DNA of 39,167 bases from a bacterium (lineage in GTDB: Bacteria > Caldisericota > Caldisericia > Cryosericales > Cryosericaceae), in NCBI GenBank assembly GCA_021373025.1, contig JAJFTL010000045.1, positions 1 to 39,167 of the forward strand, given 5' to 3'. This document shows, in pieces, positions 1 to 8,204 of this stretch (position 1 is its first letter; each line of letters begins with the position of its first letter). The notes under the pieces were generated by a model. The model was not told the DNA's origin, did no database searches, and worked only from the letters and a program-made list of their open reading frames with translations. A program made the position numbers and the translations under genes.

Positions 1-1302
1 TCATTCTCGCCGGTCGCGCCTCAGCCGGGTCGTCTCTCGCGGTTCAGCGGCCCAGACTGTCTTTCGCTGAATATCTGGCGGAACACGAAAGCCGATGGAA
101 GTGCTCCGGTACTGTTCTACATCCATGGCGGTATGTTCATGCGAGGCAGCGGCCGGGAAGCAGTCCTCGACGGGACGCTCCTGGCCAGGGACTGGAACAT
201 CGTGGTCGTCACGATTAACTACCGCCTGGGCATGCTGGGTTTTGTTGATCTGTCCTCTCTGGACAGCAGGTATGTAGCCAACCCCGGACTTCATGATGCC
301 GTGCTGGCGCTGCAGTGGACACATGACAACATAGCGGCATTTGGCGGAGATCCAGCCAACATCACGGTAGTTGGTGAATCGGCTGGTGGGTCATTGGTCT
401 CCCTCCTGCCGATGCTGGATGACGCAGCTCCATTGCTCAATCGCTTGGTCATGATGAGCGGCATCCCAGCCTCGTTGCTGCCGGCAAAAACAGAGGAATG
501 GCTGGTCCAGTGCTTTCTGGAGCACTTTCACATAAGGAACGCGCATGATTTGTCTCGGCTGTCTGATGGCGAGATAGTGGCCAAGACCTCTGCGCTTATC
601 CGCAAAAGCGGGCTGGGGTCGGGCACGTTCCAGCCCACCGTCGACGGTCAGTACCTAAAGGCTTTTCCTACCAACCTTATACGACATAACCAGTACAGAC
701 CTGTGCCCATGCTCATCGGCAACACTCGTGATGAGCTGTCCGTGATGGGACATCCTCTCTTGCGTGAGCACTGGGACCTGCAGGGCATCATTGACGACGG
801 AGTATCTCATGAGGATCCCTCTGCGACCAAGAGTATCCTGTCACTGTATGCACAAGAATATGGCAAGAAGGAGGCCCGGATTCAGCTGGTCTCTGACATG
901 ATCATCCGTACGGCCAGCCTCTTCTATGCAGAAGCGGCGTCTAGAACCAGCCAGGTCTGGCTGTATCGTTTTGACCTGCGACCTGCAGCCATGAGATTAA
1001 GCGGTCTGGGGGCAGTCCATTCCAGCGACCTGCCGCTCTTTTTTGGTAACCTCCTACAGGGTATTGGCAAAGTGATGTTTTTGAGCCTGCACGACCTGCC
1101 CGCCGCCCGTCAGCTCTCACATGAGATGCAAGCCGATGTCGTCAGGTTCATGAAAGATGGGACACTGCCGTGGGCACGGGCGTTCACGGATGGCTTCATC
1201 GCCAAGTGCTACGACGTCCCCGTTCGCTTCGACGAGCCCATCCCCCTCGAGATATACCGCTCCTATCAGCAGACAACCTACTACGCTATCAGCATGCAGT
1301 AA
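1..1302 (+). CDS. Type B carboxylesterase (para-nitrobenzyl esterase family), 5' end outside window
   Basis: The frame is open from base 1, so the gene begins left of the window; 433 residues are visible against roughly 500 for the family. Near the left edge it reads DCLSLNIW, then IHGGMF (oxyanion-hole region), both hallmarks of type B carboxylesterases. The catalytic triad is recognisable: Ser in GESAGG at fragment residue 127, the acid in TRDELS at about residue 245, and His in GAVHSSDLP at about residue 340. Family members hydrolyse carboxylic esters; the natural substrate cannot be told. An ATG at 133 exists but would cut off the oxyanion-hole segment, so it is not the start. The next operon begins more than 270 bases downstream with its own promoter. 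Confidence 0.9.
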   Translation, partial: SFSPVAPQPGRLSRFSGPDCLSLNIWRNTKADGSAPVLFYIHGGMFMRGSGREAVLDGTLLARDWNIVVVTINYRLGMLGFVDLSSLDSRYVANPGLHDAVLALQWTHDNIAAFGGDPANITVVGESAGGSLVSLLPMLDDAAPLLNRLVMMSGIPASLLPAKTEEWLVQCFLEHFHIRNAHDLSRLSDGEIVAKTSALIRKSGLGSGTFQPTVDGQYLKAFPTNLIRHNQYRPVPMLIGNTRDELSVMGHPLLREHWDLQGIIDDGVSHEDPSATKSILSLYAQEYGKKEARIQLVSDMIIRTASLFYAEAASRTSQVWLYRFDLRPAAMRLSGLGAVHSSDLPLFFGNLLQGIGKVMFLSLHDLPAARQLSHEMQADVVRFMKDGTLPWARAFTDGFIAKCYDVPVRFDEPIPLEIYRSYQQTTYYAISMQ

Positions 1303-1573
1303 TCATCCTGGTGGCGTCCTCGGTCTTCTTGCCGGTTGCAGGCTGACGGCCACCGTAGCGCACATGAGCCGGACTGTCTGCCTCCAGTCGCGCCGCCATC
1401 ATGGACCGGAAAGACGATAGACATGAATTGCATGGTGAACACGATGGGCATTCGGTATGGATCAGGTCGGGCAATTCGTCAGCGTGGTTCAGTTGTTCGT
1501 CTTGCCCATAACTCACTTCTCATACACTATATGGACAGTACCCTCCCTCTCGCTATGAAGCCCGACTGGTTTT
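1303..1573. other. Intergenic stretch without a recognisable gene
   Basis: Short open frames exist here but have no convincing ribosome binding site or familiar motif. There is a GGTGGC/GCCACC pairing near 1309-1367 with a long loop and no T-tract, so I do not call a terminator. Nothing else seen. Confidence 0.5.
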
Positions 1574-1601
1574 TTGACTTGTTGATTTCGGATGATATAC
1601 T
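1574..1601 (+). promoter_or_regulatory. Sigma-70-type promoter of the sugar ABC operon
   Basis: TTGACT at 1574-1579 and TATACT at 1596-1601 are separated by 16 bases, with TGA directly before the -10 box (extended -10). The first gene starts at 1669 with GAGGTG at 1655-1660 as ribosome binding site, leaving a leader of about 60 bases. Confidence 0.7.
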
Positions 1602-1668
1602 AAGGCCCTGAGTCCAGCGGGCCGAGCCGTCAATGGACTTGAAACTGTGGCTTTGAGGTGTTTGTATC

Positions 1669-2571
1669 ATGGATACCAGGACTGCACCGGCACGACGAAA
1701 ACAAGCCGCACGCAACAACCTGTCTGGATGGCTGTTTTCACTTCCTTCAACGGCAGTGCTGGTGGTCTTTACGTTCCTGCCTGCTTTTATCGTCGTTGGT
1801 TTGAGTTTCTTTGATACCAACCTAGTTGGCCAGATGGACTTCGTGGGCCTCGACAACTTTCGGCAGCTGCTAACTTCTGGCGATTTCTGGGGTTCGGTCA
1901 TCAAGACGCTCTACTTCACGTTAGGCAGTGTACCGGTGGCAGTAGCGATCTCGCTGTTAATCGCTGTACTCCTCAATGCCAAGGTACGCGGGCGGACGTT
2001 CTGGCGCATGGGGTTCTTCATCCCCTACATCACGCCGCTAGTGGCCACGTCGATCATCTGGCTCTACATCTTCAATCCTGACTATGGCATGCTCAATGTA
2101 GCCCTCCACGTTTTTGGATTGCCACCAAGCAGATGGTTGACAGACACGGCGTCGGCGATGCCAGCCCTGATCCTGTATTCAACCTGGCATGACATCGGGT
2201 TCGCTGTCATCATCTTCATGGCTGCTCTTTCGAAGGTGCCGACGGAACTGCTTGAGGCAGCACAGATCGATGGCGCCAGTGGGTGGAGGACATTCTGGCA
2301 CGTTACGTGGCCCATGATCTCTCCCTCCACCTATTTTGTCGTGATCATCTACACCATCAATGCGTTCAAAATGTTCACGCAAGTGGCCGTCTTAACGCAG
2401 GGCGGTCCGGTCGATGCCACCATGACGACCGGCTATTACCTGTACCAGCAAGCCTTTGGGCAGATGCACTTTGGCTATGCCAGCGCTGTCTCCATCGGGT
2501 TGTTTGTCATTATCTTCCTCCTGACTCTGCTTCAGCGCAAGGCCACTGGAAGCAAAGTCTTCTATGGATGA
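1669..2571 (+). CDS. Sugar ABC transporter permease (MalF/UgpA type)
   Basis: Inner-membrane permease of a carbohydrate-type importer, 300 residues. After a short basic N-terminus come several hydrophobic membrane spans. The cytoplasmic EAA loop that docks on the ATPase is seen as EAAQIDGAS followed by FWHVTWP, at about residues 197-215. The ATG at 1669 is preceded by GAGGTG eight bases upstream. The second permease follows after 9 bases. Length and domain match the MalF/UgpA subgroup without the large periplasmic insertion of enteric MalF. The transported sugar is unknown. Confidence 0.92.
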   Translation: MDTRTAPARRKQAARNNLSGWLFSLPSTAVLVVFTFLPAFIVVGLSFFDTNLVGQMDFVGLDNFRQLLTSGDFWGSVIKTLYFTLGSVPVAVAISLLIAVLLNAKVRGRTFWRMGFFIPYITPLVATSIIWLYIFNPDYGMLNVALHVFGLPPSRWLTDTASAMPALILYSTWHDIGFAVIIFMAALSKVPTELLEAAQIDGASGWRTFWHVTWPMISPSTYFVVIIYTINAFKMFTQVAVLTQGGPVDATMTTGYYLYQQAFGQMHFGYASAVSIGLFVIIFLLTLLQRKATGSKVFYG

Positions 2572-2580
2572 GGCAATCAG

Positions 2581-3426
2581 ATGACGACGATGCGACAGTC
2601 CGTTTTCTGGCACAGGGTCAACCGGGTCGTTCTCTATATTGCGATTGCGGCACTCTTTGTTGTGGTCGTGTTTCCCTTCTACTGGATGATTGTCACGTCA
2701 CTGCAGCCACAGGACGCCGTGTTTAGCACGCCGCCTCAGCTATGGCCGAAGCATCCGACGTTTCAGAATTACATCGACGCGTGGAACTCCGCCCCCTGGC
2801 TGCGCTACTTCGGCAACACGCTATTCGTGTCCATTGCCTCGACGCTGCTCTCCCTGGTGACTTCCTCGCTCGCTGCATTTGCGTTTGCCTTGATCGAGTT
2901 CAGGGGCAGAGAGGGGCTGTTCAACCTGGTTCTCAGCATGATGATGATTCCGACGGCGACAACTCTGATCCCCAATTTCCTGATTATCCGGGCGTTAGGC
3001 TGGTATGATACATTCTACGCACTCATCATTCCGTTTGCGACAAGTGTATTCGGCGTCTTCCTGCTGCGGCAGTACTTCATGTCGATGCCCAGGGAACTGT
3101 GGGAGGCGGCGCAGATCGATGGCGCGTCACGTCTACGCTTCTTCCGGAGCATCGCCCTGCCACTAGCGAGGCCTGCCATTGTTACCGTCGCGATCAACTC
3201 CTTTCTTGGTGCCTGGACATCGTTTTTGTGGCCTACGGTCATGACCCAGTCACAGGACAAACAGTTGATTGAGGTCGCTCTGAACGCATTCCTCGGTGAG
3301 AAGAACCAGCAGTGGGCGCAACTGGCTGCGGCGTCGGTTTTTACGACGATCCCCATTGTCGTTCTGTTCTTCTTTGTCCAAAGACAGTTCATTGAAGGTA
3401 TTGGCGGAGGCGGCATCAAGGGGTAG
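2581..3426 (+). CDS. Sugar ABC transporter permease (MalG/UgpE type)
   Basis: Second membrane subunit, 281 residues, pairing with the permease just upstream. It carries the EAA loop as EAAQIDGASRLRFF with ALPLARPA after it, at about residues 177-200, and the Gly-rich C-terminus typical of MalG-like subunits (GIGGGGIKG). The N-terminal hydrophobic span is followed by the conserved YWMIVTSLQP region. It begins 9 bases after the first permease and is followed 50 bases later by the binding protein. No ATP-binding subunit is encoded in the operon, so a shared ATPase of the MsmX/UgpC type encoded elsewhere is likely (inference). Confidence 0.92.
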   Translation: MTTMRQSVFWHRVNRVVLYIAIAALFVVVVFPFYWMIVTSLQPQDAVFSTPPQLWPKHPTFQNYIDAWNSAPWLRYFGNTLFVSIASTLLSLVTSSLAAFAFALIEFRGREGLFNLVLSMMMIPTATTLIPNFLIIRALGWYDTFYALIIPFATSVFGVFLLRQYFMSMPRELWEAAQIDGASRLRFFRSIALPLARPAIVTVAINSFLGAWTSFLWPTVMTQSQDKQLIEVALNAFLGEKNQQWAQLAAASVFTTIPIVVLFFFVQRQFIEGIGGGGIKG

Positions 3427-3476
3427 CCGCTCTGATGCAGGTGCAGGGAATCATACAATTTTTCAGGGGAGGAAGT

Positions 3477-5168
3477 ATGTTGAACGTACGTAAACTCATG
3501 TCTGTTGTGCTGGCGCTGCTCATGGCGTTCACCTCAGTACTCGCTGCTGTTCCGAGTGCTAGGGCCGAAACTCTGACGACGATTGATGTCTACATTGGCA
3601 AGACAACTGGGACGGTCAACGGAAAGGCTACAACGCTTGAGCAGGGCGCCGTCATCAAGAACGGGAGGACACTGGTTCCGCTACGCTTCATCACTGAGGC
3701 GATGGGAGCTAGAGTCGGCTGGGACGCCACTGCAAGGACTGCCAGCATTACACTGGCGGACAACAAGATTTCATTGACAGTTGATAAGGCTGTCGCCAAG
3801 GTGAATGGCTACGATGTACAACTGGACGCGCCCGCGACGATCCTGAACGGCAGAACAGTCGTGCCAGTGCGGTTTGTGGCGGAATCCATGGGAGCCGTAA
3901 CCCTGTGGAATCCAACTCAGCAAAAGGTAACCGTTCAGTTCTCCGTGGATTGGCTGACACACAAGGCGGTCGTTCCATTCTGGGAAGCCATGGCGGCCGC
4001 GCTGGGCCAGTCTTTGACGGATCTGACCAAGGAATTCAATGCCACGCACCCCAGCATGGACATCCAACTGGTACCGATGGCCAACTACAATACGCTCCAG
4101 ACCAAGACGATCGGCGCTATCGCGGCGAAAGACCCACCCCTTATTGCGCAGGCGTATGAGAACTGGGCGGCGCAGTATGCCACTGGGTTCTATCTCAGCA
4201 CGTTTGACAGCTATATCAATGGAGCCAATGGCCTGTCCAAGGCTGAAATCGCGGACTTCTTCCCGGCGATGTGGAACTCTTCGAAGCTGGCTGACGGCAA
4301 GCGCTACATGATGCCATTCAACAAGTCGAACGTTGTTCTCTACTACAACAAGGACATGCTCAAGGCAGCTGGCATCAGCCATCCACCGACGACGTGGCAG
4401 GAATTTGCCGACGATTGCGTCAAGCTCACCAAGACCGACGACAAGGGCAACCAGACCCAGTGGGGCGCCTCGCATACGCCATCCGTCGATCTCTGGTACA
4501 GCCTCGTGTACGCGTATGGTGGCCGCGTGCTGAACGATACGTACGACAGGGTACTGTTTGGCAACAGCAATGCAGCAAAGCAGGCAACACAGTTGTTTGC
4601 CGACCTCTATGCCAAGAAGTATATGCACTACACGACGGCCTATGGTGACCAGACAGACCTGGGCGTTGGCAAGGCCGGGATGACCTTCGGCTCTGTAGCT
4701 GGCCGCACCTATTACGAACAGGCAGCGGGTGGCAAGTTCGAACTGGGCGAGGCGCCTCTGCCTGCGGGACCTGCAGGACGTGCAACCGCTCTGTATGGCA
4801 CCAACATCGTCATGTTCGGCAATGCCCCCAAGTACACACAACGCCAGAAGGATGCTGCGTGGGCATACATCAAGTGGTTCACCTCTCCTCATACGCAGGC
4901 CGTCTGGGCTGTTCAAACGGGGTACATGCCAGCTCGTCAGAGCTCACTCAAGGATCCAGTGCTGGTCGCCGCCTATGCAGCCAATCCAGAAAAGAAGGCT
5001 GGGCTTGATCAGCTAAGCGATTCAGTGCTCCAGCCGCCGACTGGTGGCTGGAATGATGCCCGGAACAAGATTTCTGCAGACTTGCAGAATATCTATCTTG
5101 GCAAGGTCACCGTTGCCGATGGGCTGAAGAAGATGGCCAGTGACGTTCAGGCGGTCATTCACAAGTAG
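3477..5168 (+). CDS. Extracellular solute-binding protein with N-terminal copper-amine-oxidase-N (stalk) domain
   Basis: Predicted exported sugar-binding protein, 563 residues. The ATG at 3477 follows a strong GGGGAGGAAG; an ATG 42 bases upstream lacks such a site. Residues 1-30 form a signal peptide ending in ARA. Residues about 32-140 hold the two halves of a copper-amine-oxidase N-terminal-like domain, shown by NGRTLVPLRF...GW and NGRTVVPVRF...LW. From about residue 150 it is a family 1 solute-binding protein, with MPFNKSNVVLYYNKDM and a Trp-rich ligand-binding lobe near the C-terminus (YIKWFTSP). There is no lipobox, so the stalk domain may replace a lipid anchor by binding the cell wall or envelope (inference). 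Binding proteins usually lack this N-terminal domain. The two upstream permeases are its evident partners. Confidence 0.9.
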   Translation: MLNVRKLMSVVLALLMAFTSVLAAVPSARAETLTTIDVYIGKTTGTVNGKATTLEQGAVIKNGRTLVPLRFITEAMGARVGWDATARTASITLADNKISLTVDKAVAKVNGYDVQLDAPATILNGRTVVPVRFVAESMGAVTLWNPTQQKVTVQFSVDWLTHKAVVPFWEAMAAALGQSLTDLTKEFNATHPSMDIQLVPMANYNTLQTKTIGAIAAKDPPLIAQAYENWAAQYATGFYLSTFDSYINGANGLSKAEIADFFPAMWNSSKLADGKRYMMPFNKSNVVLYYNKDMLKAAGISHPPTTWQEFADDCVKLTKTDDKGNQTQWGASHTPSVDLWYSLVYAYGGRVLNDTYDRVLFGNSNAAKQATQLFADLYAKKYMHYTTAYGDQTDLGVGKAGMTFGSVAGRTYYEQAAGGKFELGEAPLPAGPAGRATALYGTNIVMFGNAPKYTQRQKDAAWAYIKWFTSPHTQAVWAVQTGYMPARQSSLKDPVLVAAYAANPEKKAGLDQLSDSVLQPPTGGWNDARNKISADLQNIYLGKVTVADGLKKMASDVQAVIHK

Positions 5169-5249
5169 CACTCGGAGGCACTTCGAACAAGAATCTGAGA
5201 CGGTGCGCGTTTTCAGGAACCATAGCGGATTGTCAAGAGTTCACAGAGA

Positions 5250-5288
5250 AGCCAACCCCCGGTCGGTGATCCTGACCGGGGGTTGGCT
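5250..5288. terminator. Hairpin between convergent genes
   Basis: A perfect stem of about 15 bp (AGCCAACCCCCGGTC at 5250-5264 with its complement at 5274-5288) and a 9-base loop lies between the end of the binding-protein gene and the end of the propeller gene on the other strand. There is no long T-run on either side, but position and stability suit a bidirectional terminator. Confidence 0.75.
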
Positions 5289-5299
5289 CATGTTCTCTC

Positions 5300-7954
5300 C
5301 TATGACTTGCGCGTTATCGTGATCGTGCGCGCGGTCTCATCCCATTGAACGTCCAGCCCAAACGACTCTGCAACAAAACGGAGAGGCAGGAGCGTCCTTC
5401 CGTACGAGATGACCGGCACAACTGCGGGATTGGTGTCGATACTGACCGGCTTGCCGTCAATCTGGGCAAGGTTCTTTCCGATCCACAGGTCCACTGTCGT
5501 ACCATTCCTCGCGACAGTCACCTTCTGCTCTCCCGCGTCCCAGGCGATACTTCCTCCAAAGACTTCGGTGAGTATCCGTATGGGGATGAAGGTACGCGAG
5601 TTGAGGATGACAGGAGCTGCGTCGATGGGGACGTGGTTGCCATCTACCACAATCATGGTGCTCCCAAGCGTCAGCTTCATGACGTTCCCTGTGTTCATGA
5701 CAAAGGAGGCACTGACGGTCTTGTCGCTGTCCATCGTGATGGTTGCGGGATTTGTAGTGCCAGACAGGTCACCTGACCATCCGGTGAAGATATAGCCCGT
5801 GGCAGGAGTTGCAGTAAGAGTAATTGCCGTGCCCACAATGTAGGAGACTGCATCGGGGGATTTGACGACCGACCCTCCCGCTGAAGGCGATGTCACGGCC
5901 GTCAAGGTATGGGATGAGGACATGCTGTAGCTGAACACTCCGTGCCAGGTGCAGGCATACAGAGTGGCAGTGGCCGGGTTGACGACAAGGGACGTAACCC
6001 ATTGATGCAGACCCGTATCTGTCCAGTGGTCCCCGCCATCGGTTGAGCGAATGACTCCGGTATCGCCAGCAGCATAGATGGTCGTGGGCGTTGCGGGGTC
6101 AAGGACAATGGCATAGAGGTCTCTGCCAAGGAGTGCATCGCCGGCGTCAAGCGCTACAGTCCACGTGGTGCCACCGTCGGTGGAACGCAGGATTCGGCAC
6201 AATGTCTGCAGGTAATAGGTATAGGTGCAGGCTGCGTACATGATCGAAGGATTTGCCGGGTTGATCGCCAGTGCGACAACGCCGTCCCCGCCTTCCGGTC
6301 CCATCTTGATCGGCATCAGGGTCCAGTGGTCGCCGCTGTCGGTTGAGCGATAGAAGTTGCCATCACTGAGATACAGCGTCGTATGGATGACAGGATTGAT
6401 GGTCAACGACTGAAATCGGTATTTGTGGTCGAAGCCGTTGTTGATGGCAGTCCAGTGGTCGCCGCTGTCCTTGGAACGGTAGACACCGCCGGCGGCATCT
6501 GCTCCGTCGACATAGACATACAAGGTTGCCGGAGTGACCGGGTCGACGATGATGCGGAGAATCTCATAGGCGGTCTTGAATGTTGTTTTCTTCGTCCACG
6601 TTGACCCACTGTTGTTGGATCGGAAGACTTCTCTTGCAGTGCACGCGTAGAGAATACTGGGAGTCTTGGGGTCGATGGCGATATGGTTGACGGAACCAAT
6701 GGTGGACGTTGTGCTCGCCGTGTGCCACGTCAGGCCGCTGTCGTGAGAATAGAGAACGCCGTTGACGCAGTTCTGATACAAGGTTGTGGGGGTCTTCGGA
6801 TCGACGATCATCTCCCCGACGACCTTCCCGCCAGTCAAGGCAACTGGGAAATTCACCTTTGTCCAGGTGGCGCCACTAGTGGTGGAACGGAAGAGTCCGG
6901 CACTCGTGCCGGCATACACCGTTGTGGAAAGCTTTGGATCAACGGCAAGGGAATTGACTGTCTTGTTTGCAAGGCTGGCGCTTACCATCTTCCAGGTGTC
7001 GCCGTGGTCCGTTGACACAAAGATGCCATTGTTGACTCTGGCATACAGAGGAGAAGACGTTTTGGAACCGATAACGAGCTGGACGTTGGCAGTACGGTCA
7101 ATGCCGAGGCTCAAGGCCTTCCAGGTGGCGCCGTTGTCCATGCTTCTCAGAATGACATGCCTGGTGAATCTGTTGACATAGCCATCCGCGTACAGGGTCG
7201 TCGGACGCAGGGGGTCGATGGCTACATAGGAAACGCCTTCCAGGGTAGAACCCTTGCCCAGTGTTGTCCAGGTCGCACCCCTATCCATGGAGCGGCAGAC
7301 GTAGGATTGGGTGACGGCGTACACCGTGGTCGGCGTCTTTGGGTCGACAGCAATCTCCGAGCACGCTTGGTTTCTTGTCAGCTCAGAGTTGATGTCCTTC
7401 CATGCTCCACCGTTGTTGTCAGAGCGGAAGACCCCATAACCGGTAGCAACGTACAGGGTAGTTGGAGTGATGGGATCTATGGCAATAGACCCAACACCTG
7501 GTTGAGTTGTGTGAGCAGGAATGGTGCCACATGCCGTCCAGGTTGTGCCACCGTCAACGGTTCGGAGGAGGCCTTCATTGGTGCTGGCAAACATCGTAGA
7601 AGGGGATTTCGGGTTGATGGCAAAACAGTACACATTGCTGAAGTCAAAAGTGTTGCCCAGAGCGCTGGGCGTGGTGGAGAACTCGCCGTTTATCGGCGCC
7701 CAGGTGGCGCCACTGTCTTTGGAGCGGAATATGCCGTCCGCTGTTTGGGTGTAGATGGTGGAGGAAACAACCGGGTCGACGGCAAGAATGGAAACGCCGC
7801 CATCATACATTGGAAGCTGTTTCCAGGCGTTGGCATCTGCCGCTTTCACGACAGGAATGTGAACCAGGACTCCCGAGAGACTCAGGGAGAGGGACAACGC
7901 CACAACCATCACGGTCGCAGCAAGTGAGTGATTTCTTGCGCTGGCTGTCGACAT
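5300..7954 (-). CDS. Secreted BNR/Asp-box beta-propeller protein with C-terminal stalk domain
   Basis: Exported 884-residue protein. The start at 7954 has GGAGGT seven bases upstream; a longer frame has no such site. A signal peptide ends around VVKAAD (residue about 38). Then come 14 repeat units, each with a (D/N)P..PTT(L/V)Y strand. Thirteen carry an Asp-box-like S.D.G.TW motif, as in sortilin/YCF48/BNR-type propellers. Next is a bacterial repeat domain (TATPATGYIFTGWSGD, about residues 700-765), and last a copper-amine-oxidase-N-like domain with NSRTFIPIRI and YGRTLLPLRF. Function is unknown; an extracellular binding or surface role is an inference. The same stalk domain type sits on the convergent neighbour, at the opposite end of that protein. 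Confidence 0.85.
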   Translation of the reverse strand: MSTASARNHSLAATVMVVALSLSLSLSGVLVHIPVVKAADANAWKQLPMYDGGVSILAVDPVVSSTIYTQTADGIFRSKDSGATWAPINGEFSTTPSALGNTFDFSNVYCFAINPKSPSTMFASTNEGLLRTVDGGTTWTACGTIPAHTTQPGVGSIAIDPITPTTLYVATGYGVFRSDNNGGAWKDINSELTRNQACSEIAVDPKTPTTVYAVTQSYVCRSMDRGATWTTLGKGSTLEGVSYVAIDPLRPTTLYADGYVNRFTRHVILRSMDNGATWKALSLGIDRTANVQLVIGSKTSSPLYARVNNGIFVSTDHGDTWKMVSASLANKTVNSLAVDPKLSTTVYAGTSAGLFRSTTSGATWTKVNFPVALTGGKVVGEMIVDPKTPTTLYQNCVNGVLYSHDSGLTWHTASTTSTIGSVNHIAIDPKTPSILYACTAREVFRSNNSGSTWTKKTTFKTAYEILRIIVDPVTPATLYVYVDGADAAGGVYRSKDSGDHWTAINNGFDHKYRFQSLTINPVIHTTLYLSDGNFYRSTDSGDHWTLMPIKMGPEGGDGVVALAINPANPSIMYAACTYTYYLQTLCRILRSTDGGTTWTVALDAGDALLGRDLYAIVLDPATPTTIYAAGDTGVIRSTDGGDHWTDTGLHQWVTSLVVNPATATLYACTWHGVFSYSMSSSHTLTAVTSPSAGGSVVKSPDAVSYIVGTAITLTATPATGYIFTGWSGDLSGTTNPATITMDSDKTVSASFVMNTGNVMKLTLGSTMIVVDGNHVPIDAAPVILNSRTFIPIRILTEVFGGSIAWDAGEQKVTVARNGTTVDLWIGKNLAQIDGKPVSIDTNPAVVPVISYGRTLLPLRFVAESFGLDVQWDETARTITITRKS

Positions 7955-8073
7955 TTTACATACCTCCAACATACGCGTTCGAAGAGAGCGGTGGACTGAA
8001 AACCGGTCACCGTAGCCGCCACTAGGTGATACTGACAGAGTGCCCATACACAAAACCTGCTTCCCCTACGTAA

Positions 8074-8082
8074 AGTATACCA
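8074..8082 (-). promoter_or_regulatory. Possible extended -10 promoter for the propeller gene
   Basis: On the minus strand TGGTATACT gives an extended -10 element about 120 bases before the start codon; no good -35 box is visible. The rest of 7955-8204 holds no gene and no clear terminator for mnmE. Confidence 0.4.
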
Positions 8083-8204
8083 CCGTACTCATGGGGTGTG
8101 ATGTCGAACTGTAGCGAGAGCAGTGAACAGACGTTTCCCGAAGCAACGTGCAGGGACACCGGGACAGACCTTCCAATCGTCTGCCAATTCACGCAGTGAT
8201 CCGA

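Noticed and set aside
1336-1611. 91-codon frame before the sugar transporter
   Set aside because: It overlaps the -35 and -10 boxes, has no ribosome binding site and no motif.
3771-4916. 381-codon minus-strand frame opposite the solute-binding protein
   Set aside because: Shadow frame; the plus-strand gene has signal peptide and domains.
6683-7927. Plus-strand frames of 110-256 codons opposite the propeller gene
   Set aside because: They mirror the repeat structure of the propeller gene and have no independent features.
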